A stretch of DNA of 64,000 bases from Marchantia polymorpha subsp. ruderalis (GCA_037833965.1 AP031352.1:17588501-17652500), one strand, 5' to 3'. Numbered from the stretch's first letter, positions 47,627 to 62,700 are shown. Notes: generated by a model not told the origin, from the letters alone. Numbers and translations are program-made.

Positions 47627-50600
47627 CCGGCAATGGTCGCATTGGGTATGAAGAGCATGCTTGGAAGACTCCTCAACAATGACCAAACTGCAACGGTTGT
47701 CGTGGTTATCATATATTTTAGTCTTGTGTGGTGATGGTCCATGTCTTCAATGTAAAGCTCTGGCTCTGCACTCTCGTCTGTTATGATCTGTCGGAATTAA
47801 TAGATATTTTGCAAATTTATTTTTTACAAAACGAAGATTGATTGAATTTCATGAATCAGACTACTTACAAATTTATATCTTTCAAACTTTAACGCAGTGT
47901 GAAAAGAAATAATCAAGTTATTAACAAATAAAGCTCAAAATGATTTATTTATTGAACAACTTAACATCTGATATTAACCATTCATTGTACCTTTTACTCT
48001 AAGATAATATGAGAACCCTTTATAAATTTACAGCTCCTACTTAAACTAAAATGTTGAGTGCCAGCCACAAAATTTGCATTTAATAATAGAATTCATAACA
48101 ATACACAAACCAAAACAAACACAATATATATTGATTGTTGCTTTCTGCAAACGTCCAAACAAAATTTCATCAAAAAAATAGTCACTTTATGAAATGCTAT
48201 TTTTATGAGTGATTAAACCAAAAATTAAGATCTTTTCTATTTTAAAAAAATCAACAAATTTACAAAATTGATTCAGAACTTTTGATATATGAATATATTT
48301 ATAAGCCAGTTAGACTAAAAAGTTATTTTATTTTATTTAAAATGGATATTTTCATGAATAAATTGTTTTGAAATCAAACTTCTTATACTTTGGATTTTTA
48401 GATTAAATATTTGTGTTTTATAGGAGAAGTAAATGCAAGCTTAACATCATCATCATGCATGAAATGATTTTGAGTATAAGATATCAAAAAAGCACAAATT
48501 AAATGGGATATGATGGAATTTCTGTTTTCTAACATTTTAGTTTTTTGTTATTTTGATTTGTTTCACGTTCTGATTGCTTGTTAAAAAAATCTTATTTAGC
48601 AAAAGCACATGTCATAAAATTACAAGCAATTTATTGATGATGAATGTGCCATGCAGCTTGCTTTATAAGATCTTGTGCAACTTTTCTTTTAGTTCAAATA
48701 TGTGAATAGATATTATTAATATAACACAATGAGAAATGACATAGTTTTTAATAGTGACATTGTTGAAATTAATTTTTCTGTTAGTATAAAATGTATGTGT
48801 GAATTATGTGCGACATGAACACAATGTCGCGATAGTTATATTGTGGGACAAATAAAGTTTGTTTGGCTCAATGAGTACACATTTGATGTGTAGATTATTT
48901 CTCCACTATATACATATAAAGAAGCATTTTCCGTATTTTTTGTTTGTGATACTTTGAAATTTTTATTTCCAAATTTTTAAAATACGGATATTTATATATA
49001 AAAAATAAATAAAATTCAACTTACATTTGTATTAGGTAAGTTGATATTCAATTACAAAAAAATTGCCGGGTCAATAAGGCAAAATGTTATATTGTTTTGA
49101 TCATCGTATTAGAAGATCATGATGTGTAACAAAATTTACATGAGTGATTGCGTAAACTTGATTTCTAAAATGAAAATAGATAAATGTGTATTTATCTCAA
49201 TGAACCATTTAATTCGTAATACAAAACAGCCATGTTTTAGCATCAGAATAATTTGCTGTGCTTTGGCAATAACTAGTATATCATGAAATAATGGACACGT
49301 CTTAGTAGTTAATAGCAAAGTTGCTTCATGAATTAGACAAACGGGCAGAATTTTGATCGATGATATTTCTGGGATCACAACAATTGCAATGGTCACAAAA
49401 TATAATTCCTTTAAAAACTTTTAGTAGATACAAAACAACACCAATCTTTACTTTTTTACCTTTGAGCTGGATAAGTACATACATGAGTACAAATAATTTA
49501 TAATTTTAATATTGTCTTTCAAAATTTATGTTAATTGACACAAATTATAACTTTTCATTAACATGTATCTAATGTCATAGTTCACAATTATAATGAATTT
49601 TTGCTTTTATTTTTTGTATTTGTTTTTTGTAAGTTTTGAAATTTTCTAATGATTGAAATTCTGAGATATAAATTTTATGAAATATATTTAATATACATTT
49701 GTTATTTTTTTTTAAAGATAAAAATTATTTTCAAAATATAATTTTCTTAGATTTGAAAATTTGTTGTTGATATCACAAACAAATTACTAGACGTTTGATG
49801 AGCTGATAAATTTTCATCCATATCCATATTAAAATGTTTGATTAGAACAAATTATGAACCGATGTTCAAGATGGATGAACTGAAATTGTTAACGTTTTGA
49901 ATGTTTATCATTTATTATGATATGTTAATCAATTCATTGCAAAAAATATTTCTAACCATTCAAATGAATTGATCCATATATTAAGATATTTTCTGAATTA
50001 CCAATTTTTCACTATCACTGAATTTTCATTGAATATTGATTCAAAATCACTTGGTTAGATTTCCATTTTTTTAAGTCATAGATTTTATTTTTTAAATATG
50101 AAAATTTTGGGGGGTCAAATATTATTATTCCGATTTTTTTGGATTATTTAAAATAAAAAATGATTTGTTCGATACATAGCCGAACTAATTTAGTTATATA
50201 ATATCAAATAACTCCATTTTCTGTAGGTTCGAAAGTATAAGTTTTTTCATATTTTGAAACACATTACCTCCTAATGATTCACATATGTCAATATATGTTA
50301 TTAATTTTTATTTTTTGCTACATCTTTATTTAAGAGATTATTTAAAACATTTTGATTGGTAGATCATATCAATCAATCAAATGCGTTATAAAATTTTCCT
50401 TTGAGTGCTGCCGTAAAAATATAGTCTATATTATAATAAGAAACATTCAGATGGTTTTTAAATAAACGAAAATGAGCATGAAATGAATTTGGCAACTTTT
50501 AAATATCCCAGGAATGTGTGATACTGTTTGAGAATTGGACATAGCCCTTTGACATGAAAAGTAACAATTTTCACGAGAAAAGAAATTTTAATATTTAATC

Positions 50601-51500
50601 AACTTACATCAACGAGCGCATTTCATTCAATTTAAGAAAATATTTCTCCTCTGATGGCTTGAAACTTATACTTTTTGAGGTCGGGGCTACATTGAAAGAT
50701 GACCACACGGAATTACTCTAGTTCGAAACTGGGCATTGAATCTCTTACGACATGAGGTCTTGTCGTTGACGTCTTTTCTGATTAATCCATGACGAGTTCA
50801 CGATCTTCTGGTGAAGAAAAGGTATTTTGTGTCTTGATCTAAGTAACCAAAGTAATCAATAAAGCTCAACGGCCTCAACGTCTTCTCCTAACATATCTCC
50901 TTATTACATTGGCCAGTTACATTGGTAGAGCAAGTTACGATATCCGTGACCAAAATGTAGAAGAACACTATTTAATATGACATTTAACTTTCAAAAATCT
51001 GTCATGGGCAAGAAATACGAGTTGGAGAGTTTCCATATAGTCTTAATTTGTGATAAGTATTCTCGTGCAAGTTAGGCGCAAACGAGGAGATTCATGAGAA
51101 AAGACGTTCATATTTTCAAAGGATTTGACAATAGTCGTGGTTATTTTAAAAAGGAACAAAATCTAGTTCTGAAGTATATTTTCCAAATCTAAAGAGTTTT
51201 TTTTTCTATGATATCTGAGTCATGGTAGTACATTCAGAATAGTATGTTACATGCTGATAGAGTGAACAAGTTTATCAGTGCTACATCACAAAGCTTTTCA
51301 TGTATTACACATCAGAGGACCTACCCTAACTTCCCATCCTTTTTGTCTTTCAAGTGTATTTTAGTCTACTTCGCCACCCAGAGACAAGTTTACACGACAT
51401 CTTTTCTCCGTGCAAACGTGTTTCCTTAGACTTTTGGGACAATTTTACGTCGTTAGTAGTGTTCGAGGGGAGGTCAATATTTTCGAAAGCGTCCAATTTC
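47627..51500. other. AT-rich spacer
   Basis: Very AT-rich up to about 50.6 kb, then intermediate. No gene, RNA gene or repeat boundary is supported. Confidence 0.55.
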
Positions 51501-53776
51501 CAGTCGACGTCAATTATAAGATGAGTTAAAAGGGGCAAGGGTCTTTATGAATATAAAGCAGCCTTTGCAGAAATTGTGGCGGATCCGGGCATGCCTCTAC
51601 GGGTCGGTGGTGCAGTCAATCTCGTGATGGTGATACTTGTTGCTATTATCCTCGATTATATCCCCGCCTCCTTATCTGGCTCGCCTTGAATGGAGGTGTG
51701 GCCGCGCCTGACCTGGGAAAAATGAGAGCAACTACCGATTGCAACAAGGTCCAGATTTGTCAATATAATCAATAATCGATCGGGGACGGGTCTGTATCGA
51801 GTCCTGATAAGGACTGTGCCGGGCACAGAATCGGCCGTGGACCAAGAAGGCAGATAATACAGAAATCCGAGAGCGCAAAAGTCGCCTCCACCAACAAGGT
51901 TCGACAGAGTCTTCACATGGCTTGGAGTTTGCGGACTTATTCTCAGGCGAGCGGACCCAAATGGCATCCTATTCTCGCAGGAAGTCGCGGCCCAAATATA
52001 TCGGTCCTAACTTAAGGGCCCGCCCGGGATAGGCTGGGCTGGGCTGATGGAAAGCCGGTTCGAACCGTGCTCCGGCTCGTACCAGAGGCCGGAGCGTGAC
52101 AAGAGTGCCGGATGCCGGAAGCGCAGATGCGGGGGCTCGCGAATCTGTGCCCGGCCGATGATGCGCGCCCTGGGGTCGGAAAAGAAGCGGATTCGGGCGG
52201 ACGAGGGTTTACTGTACTGTGCGAGGGTCGGGTTGCAAGAAGACGCGGCACGGTATTCTCTTCCGTCCGAGGGAGGCCGTCCGAGGCCGGCCCAGGCATA
52301 AAGAAAGGGCGCCGGGGCCGCCGGGCCCAGCCCAGGGAGGGAGGAGGGAGAGAGGGAGGTGAGCTGGGGGGTGCGGGCTTAGCGGTGGAGCGAATGAATC
52401 TAGGGGTGGCCGGGTCGCCTTCTCATTAGCGGCACGTCGCCGGGCTCGGCTAAAGCAGGATTCAGGCGGGCCGGACTGGCAAGATAGTGGGCGAGAGCGC
52501 AGCGCTGCTGGTTGCATTTGGTGGAGAAGCAGCAGGAGACGGAGGAGGAGGAAACGGAGCAGCTCGAGCAGCAAGACCGGGCTGGCTGGCTCGTCGACGA
52601 CGGGAGAAGGGGGGAGATTATTCTAGTGTTGATGAGACGTCCCGGTGAGGGCGATTTGATGTTGAGGTGATGTGATGTGGCGGTGGCGCTGGAGGAGATG
52701 GTGAAATGAAGGAGAACAGAGCCAGCGTGCTTCTTCTGGCTTGGTTTGGCTGGCTGGCTGGCTGGGCTGTGTCTGTGTGAGAGGGATGGAGGGCGCGAGC
52801 GAGCCATAGGAGGGAGAGGGAACGAGAGCAAGAGAGGGATTGATTCGGATGTTGACGAGGTCGAGGCAGGCAGGCGGGCAGTCGTGCCGAAGTAGGAGGT
52901 GTGTAAATTGTGGAGTAGCTTGAGCTGATCGAAATTGAGATGGTCAACGCGAAGAGTGTTCAGGTTGGAATGCTCGAATGCCTCGGTCCTTGTGTTTGCG
53001 TGTCATGGTGATAAGAGGTTGGCAAGGTGTTGGCTGCGTGTAATTTGTGACGAGGGGAGGAGGAATTGTGTCTCCTGGTGTTCTGTTTTTATGACCGATA
53101 CGGTTTTGGATGTCTGACAAGGAGGAGAAGAGGGGCTGCTGAGCGGGAACGTTGCAGAGCTCTCTGACAATATGTGATCTCGGACACCCTTGCAGGTAAC
53201 GGAGCGCTAGGGGGATGCATCCGCTATAGCATCAGTACTGGTGGAGAATGTGGGCACAAACTGATCCAGAATCGTCGGGCGATGATGTTCAGATTAGAAA
53301 TTGAGGCCATTTTTTGACTCTAGTTAGATCAGGCAGATCCAGTGCTGACGAGCAAGGTCTGGCTTTCTTTAGACCTCTGTAGAAGTATCTTGACGACAAC
53401 CGTCCTTGCGAAGCCATGATTCAGCATTCTTCTCAAAAAAGCTGGAGGGGATGCTGGAGCTGATCAAATTCTACCGAAGTTCGTTTCTGTGGCCATTCTT
53501 GGCCTCCACCAGATCCGGGACGATTTGTGTTGAGGTTTTTCGTGGAAAGCTTGAAAGCTGGAGTGGAAGTTGTGAGTAGAGTTTTACGAAGAGTGTATGG
53601 AGAAGGCAGAGTGGGGACAAACAATTGGAACGAATCCGAGCAGTCAGGTCGCACGCTTCCGTTTGTCAGCTGTCATTGTAGCGGGAAATTCTGTTGGGAA
53701 AGAGAGATAGAGATAGAGTGGTAATGTTGGAGTGGACACACATGTCAATGTGGTTCGATCAGTCGGCTGAGCAACA
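51501..53776 (+). promoter_or_regulatory. SPIRRIG promoter and leader region
   Basis: Composition rises sharply to GC-rich from about 51.6 kb. The coding strand is GA/GGAGG-rich at about 52.3-52.9 kb, so the opposite strand looks like a polypyrimidine tract. A leader intron is possible; CCTTGCAG followed by GTAACG near 53.19 kb resembles splice signals. Open frames on the minus strand here are low-complexity Ser/Pro/Leu-rich shadows. The last 53 bases hold a uORF that ends on the main start codon. Confidence 0.5.
52748..52766. repeat. (GGCT)n microsatellite
   Basis: Four GGCT units plus GGG in the SPIRRIG upstream region. Confidence 0.85.
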
Positions 53777-53780
53777 ATGA
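53724..53780 (+). promoter_or_regulatory. uORF (18 codons) overlapping the SPIRRIG start as ATGA
   Basis: ATG at 53724 reads MLEWTHMSMWFDQSAEQQ and stops at TGA 53778-53780. The main ATG is 53777-53779, so stop and start overlap as ATGA. A ribosome finishing the uORF would terminate exactly on the main start, an arrangement suited to termination-reinitiation. Two further in-frame ATGs lie inside the uORF. Confidence 0.65.
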
Positions 53781-56700
53781 AATGGGTCGCGCGTTTTAAG
53801 GACCGAGTTACTTCACCATTTGCATCGCCTTCACCTGCCCGCCATCACTTATCCGAAGATGGAACGACCAGGGCCAGGTACATCTTTACATCTCAAGGAC
53901 TTCATATTGTTGCCGGCCTTACGTCCTTGAATCCAGGAGCTTGTCTTTGTTCACGAGGCTTGCTTTATCCACAACAACTGCTCGAGCTGGACATGTGAAG
54001 GAAATGATCCGGACGGTGCATTGTTTTAAAGCGTTTATCGCCTGGAAGCATTAGACGGGTTGTTATAACTTAAGAACGAAAAGTACACAATGGGGTTTTA
54101 GGACATATAAAGAACGCTTGTGATGTGAATTGCCCTAAACATGACTAGCGTTAGTTGACAAAGCCATTGTTACTCGAGTCGGCAAGTTAGGCAGTTTGGT
54201 GTTTGAACCTGTCAAGTGCAATTTATGTATTTGTCCAATTGCGGTTGAATGTTCCGATGATGATCTTATACCGAGATTGTGGGTTTTAGCTTCGAAGAAC
54301 TTCTTTTGTTTTTCAGATCCACCATAAGGCAAAATTTTGGTTTTCATGCTTTCCTGTATATTGAAACTCCTTGCAATTTCACAAGTCTTAATGTAACCTA
54401 GATCTGCAAGTTGCTTTTCTGTTCATCTCGTGATGAATAGACAATGCCCTCCCTTTTTACTTATTTTGGTAACTTGGAAAATTTGTGGAAAAAACATGCA
54501 AGCCAAGTTTTCTCAACTTGATAAAAGCACAGAAACTAAATAGACGAAGTAATAGGCTCCAGGGTAAATTTCGGCCAAATGTTACGCATTCTATTTTAAG
54601 TCAAGTGCATAATAATTTTTAACATTTTTACATCAATTTGCAGACCTGAGACCGAGCAGGACTTCAAAAGATTCTGGGATGAGTTTCGTTCTTCAAACTC
54701 TGAAAAGGTGAGGTTTGAAACGTGCTGACGACATGTTTTATCTATGCACATCTGTGAAGTGTATCTAATCAACTGGTATGTTTGAGTCAGCTTGAGAACC
54801 AAATTTGGTCTCCAGCAGGTAGTTTCATGCCGTTTCATACGTATCTTGATCTATGCAGGAGAAGGAGGAAGCGTTGGAGATGGCGCTCGAGGTCTTCTGC
54901 AAGTTGTTCAAGAAGAACGGCAACGCTCCTCAGCTAGCTTCCATGTAAGCCATGAGCAGTATCTTGATTTCTTCTGAACACCATTTTAGTCAAGTAATTT
55001 ACTAATTCCTTTCGTTAAGTGGGTTCCTTGAGGTCTTGGGAGTCGAGTTGTTTTATTGAACTCGTGCAATGATGCGTCTCCTTCTTGTAGATGATTTGTT
55101 TCATCTTAGATGTCCAGCTTTCATACGGGTTTGCAGATGTATTCTTCTCCGTTATTTTAGGATTATGGTTCCTCTCTTGCATGAGGCTGTTTCCTGACAT
55201 TCAAATTGCCCGTGGTTTAGGCTGGTAGATGCGAGGCTTTTCTCGTTTGTGGTGGCCAGGGCACTGGTAACCGACATTGAGAAACTGAAAGGCGAAGATA
55301 TATTGCTCTTCTTTGCTGAAGGGCACAAGGTATGAAGAAATAATGCCCCTGGAGAGTTTTTTCTTCTGCTTTTCACAAGTTTCCATCTATCTGAACATCT
55401 GTATCGCATGGTGATGCTGCACCACAATGTGCGCTGTAAACAAATCTACGTTGAAAAGGTTTTCATTATAGGTTACGACTACAATTGATAAGGTATTGTG
55501 CATTATCTCCCATGAGGTTATGTCATGCCCAAATACGTTTCGCCATGAATGATTTCTGCTAAAAAATATACTTGCTTTCTTGTGATGTGTAGGATGAGCC
55601 AAGCGTTGGCATGAACATGCTTTTTGCACTCGAGGGTCTCGTGTCTCCGGTAAGTTGTTGACCCTGCACATCAATGAAAAGTGCTCCAAGAGTTTCAGGT
55701 TTTTGAAACTATCATCATTCTGGAAAACCACCAGTATCGAAACAGAGTCATGTCAACTGTATAGGCTTGTCATTCTTCACAAGTGGATGCTTAATTTGAC
55801 TATGCTGGAATATCCTGTTAAACCACTTCTATCACAAACCTTCTGCTATGCTCATCTCTTGGTGCCTGAATTATTTTCTGCTGGATTCTTCTGGAAAGTT
55901 GTTGATAGCCTTTACGGGGCATCTCCAATAGGTCAATTTAATTTCACAAATTGAGATTTGAAATTTAAGTTACTGAGTGAAATTTGACAAGTGTTGAGTC
56001 GTCCACACCGAGCTTCCTAGTTCAGTTTGGTTTTGGCTTCCAAGGCATGAATCCTTATTTTGCATGATAGTGCTAGTGTGTTTCACAAATTGAAGATATC
56101 AGAACTAATGGATTTTCAGCCACATTTTATTTCTGACTTTTCAACTTTGGTTGCAGCCGCTGGATGTGCAGCCATTGTTAGATGCAGGCCTTCTGTCCTG
56201 CCTTGTTTCTATCCTCTATAGACTTCTCACGAGAAAGCCAACCATGCCCACCAAGATTGCCGTCGAAATTGGAGGATCAGAAGCAGTTGTTGGGACTGAT
56301 GCTGTCAGTACAGACGAGCATAGGAGTAGTAGTCCAGGATCTGCAATCCTTCAAAGACTACTTTCCAAGAAAACACCTAGCTCTCCAAGCAAAGGAGCTA
56401 GTCGGTCTGGAGGAGATGCATTCACTGAATCTGAAGCAAATATCGCAGAGGAGCATAAAGTTACTCCAAGTACTGTCGATGACAACTCGGAGTTGAAACA
56501 TAGACTAATGGTATTTCTTCCTTCCATCAATTTTGTCCGTTTCATCAACTTCCAAAAGCTTCTGAGTCTTTCTACTTGATTCTTTTCTGGATTACTCAAA
56601 GCATTTACGGCCGGTGTATCTGCCCTGGAGGCTCCACCTATCAGTGTTACTGAGTTCATGCACGCAATACGTAATGTCGATGAAACTTCTAATTTGGTGG

Positions 56701-59700
56701 TTACTTTGTGCAATATGCAGTCCATGCCTGTTCTTCTATTGCCATGTGGATCGAATGTCTAAGTCTATCTGTGTACCATGGTGTGTCCTGTGCTTTTAGG
56801 TTGAAGGCAGTGTGGTCCATATCATGAAGGCTTTGGCACGTCATCCAGGAGCTGCCCAACACCTTGCAGAGGATGACATGCTTCACCTTGTTTTTGAGAT
56901 GGTTGTAATGGGCTCTGCCTCGTCACCAATCCCTAAGTTCAACGATAACCCGAACCCTCCCGTGCATCTTGCTCAACTCCATCGTCATTCTCTACAGGTA
57001 ATCAAGCAGATGTCGGGACGTACTGTGTTTAACAGTGAGTTTACTTAGTATGTATTAGAATCTAAGTCTCAATTTCCTAATCCACCTGTAACATGTCCAG
57101 TCACTCATTTTCAATCCGTTGTTCTATTCTGTTCCTTTCGTGTCTGTGACAGTTTTCTGTATTTTGTATCTGATGTTTTCTTATCCATATGTGTGTTTCG
57201 TGCAGATACTAGCTCTTTTGCTGCTTAGTGACAATGGCAGTTCAGCGAAGTACATTCATACTCATAAGCTGGTGCGCTCCAGTCCTTCAGTTTGAGGTTC
57301 CGTTTAATTATCCAAGTATTGGGTATATGCTGATTGTATGAGGTTCTATTGTTTCTTTGGGACGAGGTTTCTTCACTTTGACATCCAGAGCGCTTGGCAG
57401 AATCATATTGCGTCAACATCCGTGAGGACGGTTGTATTGCAGAATAGATGTACACAAGGTAAAAAAATTACAGTCTCCCCGGTTCTCAACAAATTCAAGG
57501 TTTAGACGTCGGTGACCTAAACATTAGATGGCTCCCAATACATCATACCTTCAGCTTCCCAGCGATCTTGCATCATCTGCGTCTGTAGTTACTGGCTACT
57601 GTCTATCCACTTCTTCTCCATTTACCTCGTGTACATCTATTCTGCAATTCAACGGTGAGAGGGCCCATTGCAAATACCAACGAGTACAGTTTGTATCAGA
57701 TTCTTCCTTGATTGCCTGAGCACCTAAGTACTGCGACTCATAGTAATTGACTCTCATTTTGTGCTTTAGATTGAGAAGACACTTTTGAAGGTGGTAAAGG
57801 ACTTCGACAGTGAAACAGGGGATCCAACGTACACCATGGGGGTTGTTACGTTGCTTCTCGACTGCCTTCAACTATCTTGCCGACCAGGTTCAAACGCGAT
57901 GCCTTGCCGGATGTGATTTGTCTACTTAGATTTTAGAAAGTCTCGTATTATTGCTGCTTCTATCAGAGTTCCAAGGCAGGAACGTTCTATTGTCCTTCCT
58001 GGAGGTCGACGTGCCAATTTATTACGGTTTGGTCGGCCGGAACGATGTCCACACCCATTAACGAACGTTTTTACTCATTGTTTCCTTGCTCAAAAGGTCG
58101 TATCAACACTTAGCATTTTTTGCTATCATTTCTGTCTCTGCAGAGGCAGGTGGGGTGAAATTGCGAGACGACCTCAAGAAAGCTGGTGGTTATCAACTGT
58201 TTGTGCAACTGGCGTTCAAGCTCGCTGGGTCAAGCAAAGATGGGAAGTATCCGTCTTCCCCAACCACACCTGGAAGAAAGGATGGTGGTCAGGCCTCCTC
58301 AGAAGGGACGTCGCCGAGGTCAGGTCCAGCCGGGGATGGTACCAGTTTACACGTTCCACCATCTTTATTGCGATTATTTGACTTTCTTGTGGAACTTTCG
58401 CAAGTGGGAGAGTACGAAGGAGCCAGTGGTAAAGGTGGAAAATCTACGGGCTCAGCAAAGGCTCCCGTGAAAGCTGCGCATTGCCTCCCTCTCTTTGATG
58501 CTCCTGGAGCTCCTAGTCTAGAAAACCGGGAGAGGGATGTTGATGGAAAGATTCGTGATCCCGATGCTCTCCAAGTCTTACAGGATCTGTTTCTCAAGTC
58601 TGGTAACCTTGGCTTGCAACTCGAGGTGCTGGATCGTCTACTCAGACTGTTTTCGAGTCATCCAGAGAACTATGCTCTGGTCCAGGAGCTCCGTACAATA
58701 CCTGTCTTTGTTCAAAACATGGCATCTTTTCCAGCCATTCTTCAAGAACGTCTTTTGAAAGTCTTGGAGTACGCTGTAACAGTTGTGAATTGTATTCCCG
58801 AACAAGAGCTTCTGTCGCTGTGCTATCTTCTACAGCAGCCGTTGGACTCAACGATGAGGGCTAAAGTTCTTTCATTTTTTGTGAAGTTGCTTTCATTCGA
58901 TCGACAGTACAAGAAGGTGTTTCGAGAAGTTGGTTTGCTCGACCTGCTTCTGGATGATTTGAGGCTGTGCGAGCTACCCATCTCGGATGCCCTCCAACAG
59001 GCCTCGAGTCAAGACTTAGACTCTTTTACAGGGAGTTACGGATCAATCAGCACGCTTAGGCCCAGTGGAGGTCCGCCAGTCAAAGAACGCTCTCTGACTG
59101 TCGCGTCCTCTGCAGGGCAGGCTCCCCCGAGTCTTCACATTTATGGAGATACGGTAACCATAGGTGGAGCTTGGGAATGCCTTCACTCGCTTTTAAAAAA
59201 GTGTGAAGGAAATCAAGCAGTTTTCCGAAAGACTGGTGGTATTGGTGTCATTCTTCCGTTGTTGGTTTCTGATGAGCATCGACCGGGGGCACTACGAGTC
59301 CTCTCCACTCTTATCCTTGAAGACGCCAGCCAGGTAAGACCTTTTCAACAGTTAGTGTTGTCGCCTGTAAAGGTTTTCTTGTTGGAAATAATGCACGTCC
59401 TCAACGGCGTTGGATCAGTACAAACATTTTTTAAATTTTCCACTGCGCTCCTGGATAGGGCATTGGAACCTTGGAGGCAGGGTTGCATTGAAGGATCAAA
59501 ACTTTTTACGGACATTTGCTCCACTTGCGCCATGCTGGAATCATGAATTTGGTGTAGACTTGTGTTCCAGTAATGTGGTTGTATCTGTCCGCTGATGTGC
59601 AGGCCCATCCTGAAGAACTGGGGAGACTTGTTAGGATTTTGAAAACTGGGGTTGCGACTAGCATTTCTGGGAGACAGTGGATTGTTGGCACTGCCGCGAA

Positions 59701-62700
59701 AACAGATATTATGTGGACTGTCTGGCGTATTCTTAGCACAAGTGTGGCAACCAGGAATGTTTTTGGTGAAGCTAAGGGTTTCACCCTTCTCATCACCGTG
59801 TTCCAAAGTCTCAAGGTGGAAGGGAACTTTGAGAGGGACTTGAGAGTGCAGGACGCGACTGTATCTCAAAGCGCCTGGGAATTAGTGGATGCACTTATGC
59901 ACACGATGATTTCGGGAATATCTTCTAGTGCGATCAATCGAATTCGACTGCACGAAAGTATCTCATCACAGACATTTAAGCATTTACTCTCGTCTTCCGG
60001 TCTTCTCTGTCCCCTTTATGAGGAGTTGCTAGTAGATGCCCTGTTTGATGTAGCTCTGGAGAGAGCTCAGAACCCTTCGAGAACCACTGACAACGTTGGG
60101 ATCCTTCCGTTGCTTGTACTTCCAAACAACAATGTCACTGATGTGCCCTTGCCAGTTGACGAAGGGTATGAAATTCTTGAGGAGGTCTTCAATCCTGGGG
60201 CAATAGAGGTGCTAATACACACCCTTCCGTATATCACGCCAAAGCTGCAGTTGAAGTTGCTCTCGAGGTTGGAGAAGCTTGCTCAGGCTGGAACGCGAAA
60301 CCAAGATAGTCTCACGTCTGTCGGTAAGCTTACGAGACTAACCAACAGGTCCTACCTTTGATACCGTACGTGCCATTATGTAATCTTCAATCCGATAATC
60401 TTTTTGGTCACTAGGCCTTGAATCTCGTTCTTGTGTATATTCTGCCCAGCATAATTTAACTTGTCTTTCAGTTTGACAGCCTCTTGTTGATGTAATTTCG
60501 TGCAACTGCAAACCTACGCCTTCCGTGAGCGTGTGGTTTGTCTCGCATATTTAGTCAAGAGTAAATCTGTCCGGAAAGGCTTCTGTGTTGTCGCTTTATG
60601 TGTGACGATTCTGAGTCAGTTATCGGCTCGCGTGCAGGTTGCGTTGGACTCCTACTAGAGACAGTTCGTCCATTTCTGGGTAGTTCATCCCCTCTTATGA
60701 CGTCTGTGCTCCAAATTATAGAAGTGTTGGGAGTCTACAGGTAAAACGTTCTTCACGTGATTTGAAGGTTTTTTTATTGTCTGATCTAGAACATCTGCAC
60801 GTCTAAATCAGTTATTCAGGAAGAGGTTTGCATATTGATTCAACCAATCCTGCTTCTACTTGGAGCCTCCAGACTTCAAACCCGCTGTATCCGCAAAGTC
60901 CACAATCTTCATTAATGACTATTCTTTTTGAAGAAATCTACACATTACATTACAGTGGAAGAGGTGGCTGAACTATTAAGCTTCAACTATTAGCAGGAAC
61001 GGTTAGGAAGTCCAGCTTTGTTTCTTGTCGGCCTTCTTTTGTTCAGTAACTCGGATTGAGGGGTTCCATGCATGAATGTCTTTTTCAATGCCTCCTCGGA
61101 GGCGTTCAGAAATTCTGAAGATCAGGACGAGTTTGATATCGAGTTCCTGTATATGTGCAGGCTGTCATCGTCTGAGTTCCGACTTCTAGGGAGATATGTT
61201 TGGCAGAGCAGAGAAACTGCGTTGAGTGTCGTTGGACGAAAATTTCTGGAGGTTCTAGAACGAATGAGTCGCTTGGATGGAGCGTCTCATGAAAGTGTAT
61301 CACTGTCCCCGTTTGTAGAGTTCAGCATGATTCGAAGTGGTCATGCTTCTATGCGCATTTCATTGGGCGAAAGAAGCTGGCCGCCAGGCGTGGGGTATTC
61401 GTTTGCTTGCTGGATCAGGTATAAAAACCTTGAGAGGAAAGGTTCAACAGCACCAGGATCTTTATCGAAGGCCAGTTTTAACAAATTGGCAAGTGGTTCG
61501 GGGACATACTATCTGCGTCTCTTGACAGTAGGCACTGTAGAAGAGAAGTCCATGACGTGTGCGGAACTTTACATGAGTGAGTCAGGAGTTCTGACTCTTG
61601 CCACAAGTCCTACTTCGTACCTGTCGTTCAAGGGAGTTAGATTGGAGGAAGGCGTTTGGTATCATTTGGTGGTCGTACACAGTAAACCGAATGCCTTAGC
61701 TGGCCTTTTCCAGTCAAGTGTGGCTTATCTCTACGTCAACGGTAGCTTGAGGCACACCGGGAAGTTAGGGTATACAGCTTCAGCTGCAGGCAAACCTTTA
61801 CAAATTACAATTGGCACTGCCGCAGCTGTTTCTGAAGTTTGTCCTCTGACGTGGAGGCTTGGGCCATGCTACCTTTTTGAGGAAATTCTATCTGCGCCTG
61901 CCATCTTCTTTCTCTTTTCTCTCGGTAGAGGATACCGTGGCATTTTCCAAGATACAGATTTGCTTCGCTTTGTCCCCTATGAAGCTTGTGGAGGTGGAAA
62001 TTTAGCAATTTTGGAGGCCCTTGAAACAGAGATGACCACAAACAACAACGCTCAAAAAGGGGATGGAGGGAGAGGTGCAGGCAAGTCGAACAATAGTGGC
62101 ATTGTCTGGGACCTGGAGAGGTTAGCTGGTTTTTGGCAACAGCTTTCTCCGAGGAAATTGATATTTGCATTCGATGGGACTCATCCTTACACAACTGTGA
62201 AATCATCTGTATCTTCCATGTATAATCTGGTCGATCCCGTATCAGCTGCGGCTTCTCCTAGCGGAGGTAAGTGCTGCAGAGGTCTGCTTGATTTTGCTAT
62301 GTCTTTCGGCTGATAGCATTATAACGGCACTGAAAAGTCTACCTTAAAATCTGCTGATACAAAGATATCGAAAGTAGAAAGTTTTTCGAGGATGGGTCTT
62401 TGGACCAGTCTCCTGGAGTAAGTACTGGAGTGAATTACCTCAATGAACCTAGGTGATAATTCAATAATTTAATTCAATTCCACAGATCAGAGTGCCTTAT
62501 TTTCACTACTCTGTTTGAACGCTGAGATTGTCTAGATGCGAGATTTGAATCCATTTTCATTAAAGGATCAGAGTGAAGCTAAAGGCTCCTATTTTCTTGC
62601 ATGTTGTGATTCAGGTCTACCCCGATTAGCCCGGCTGCATGGAGATGTTTATATTTGCTCACCGTGCAGTATTGGTGATAACATACGTTCTGTGGGCGGT

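Noticed and set aside
52055-52075. GGTTCGAACC, which resembles a tRNA T-loop
   Set aside because: No 5-bp T-stem, anticodon arm or acceptor stem can be paired around it.
61072-61160. ATG at 61072 as the start of a separate gene
   Set aside because: The reading continues the SPIRRIG ConA-like region. The acceptor at 61159-61160 joins exon 12 in phase, so the ATG lies in an intron.
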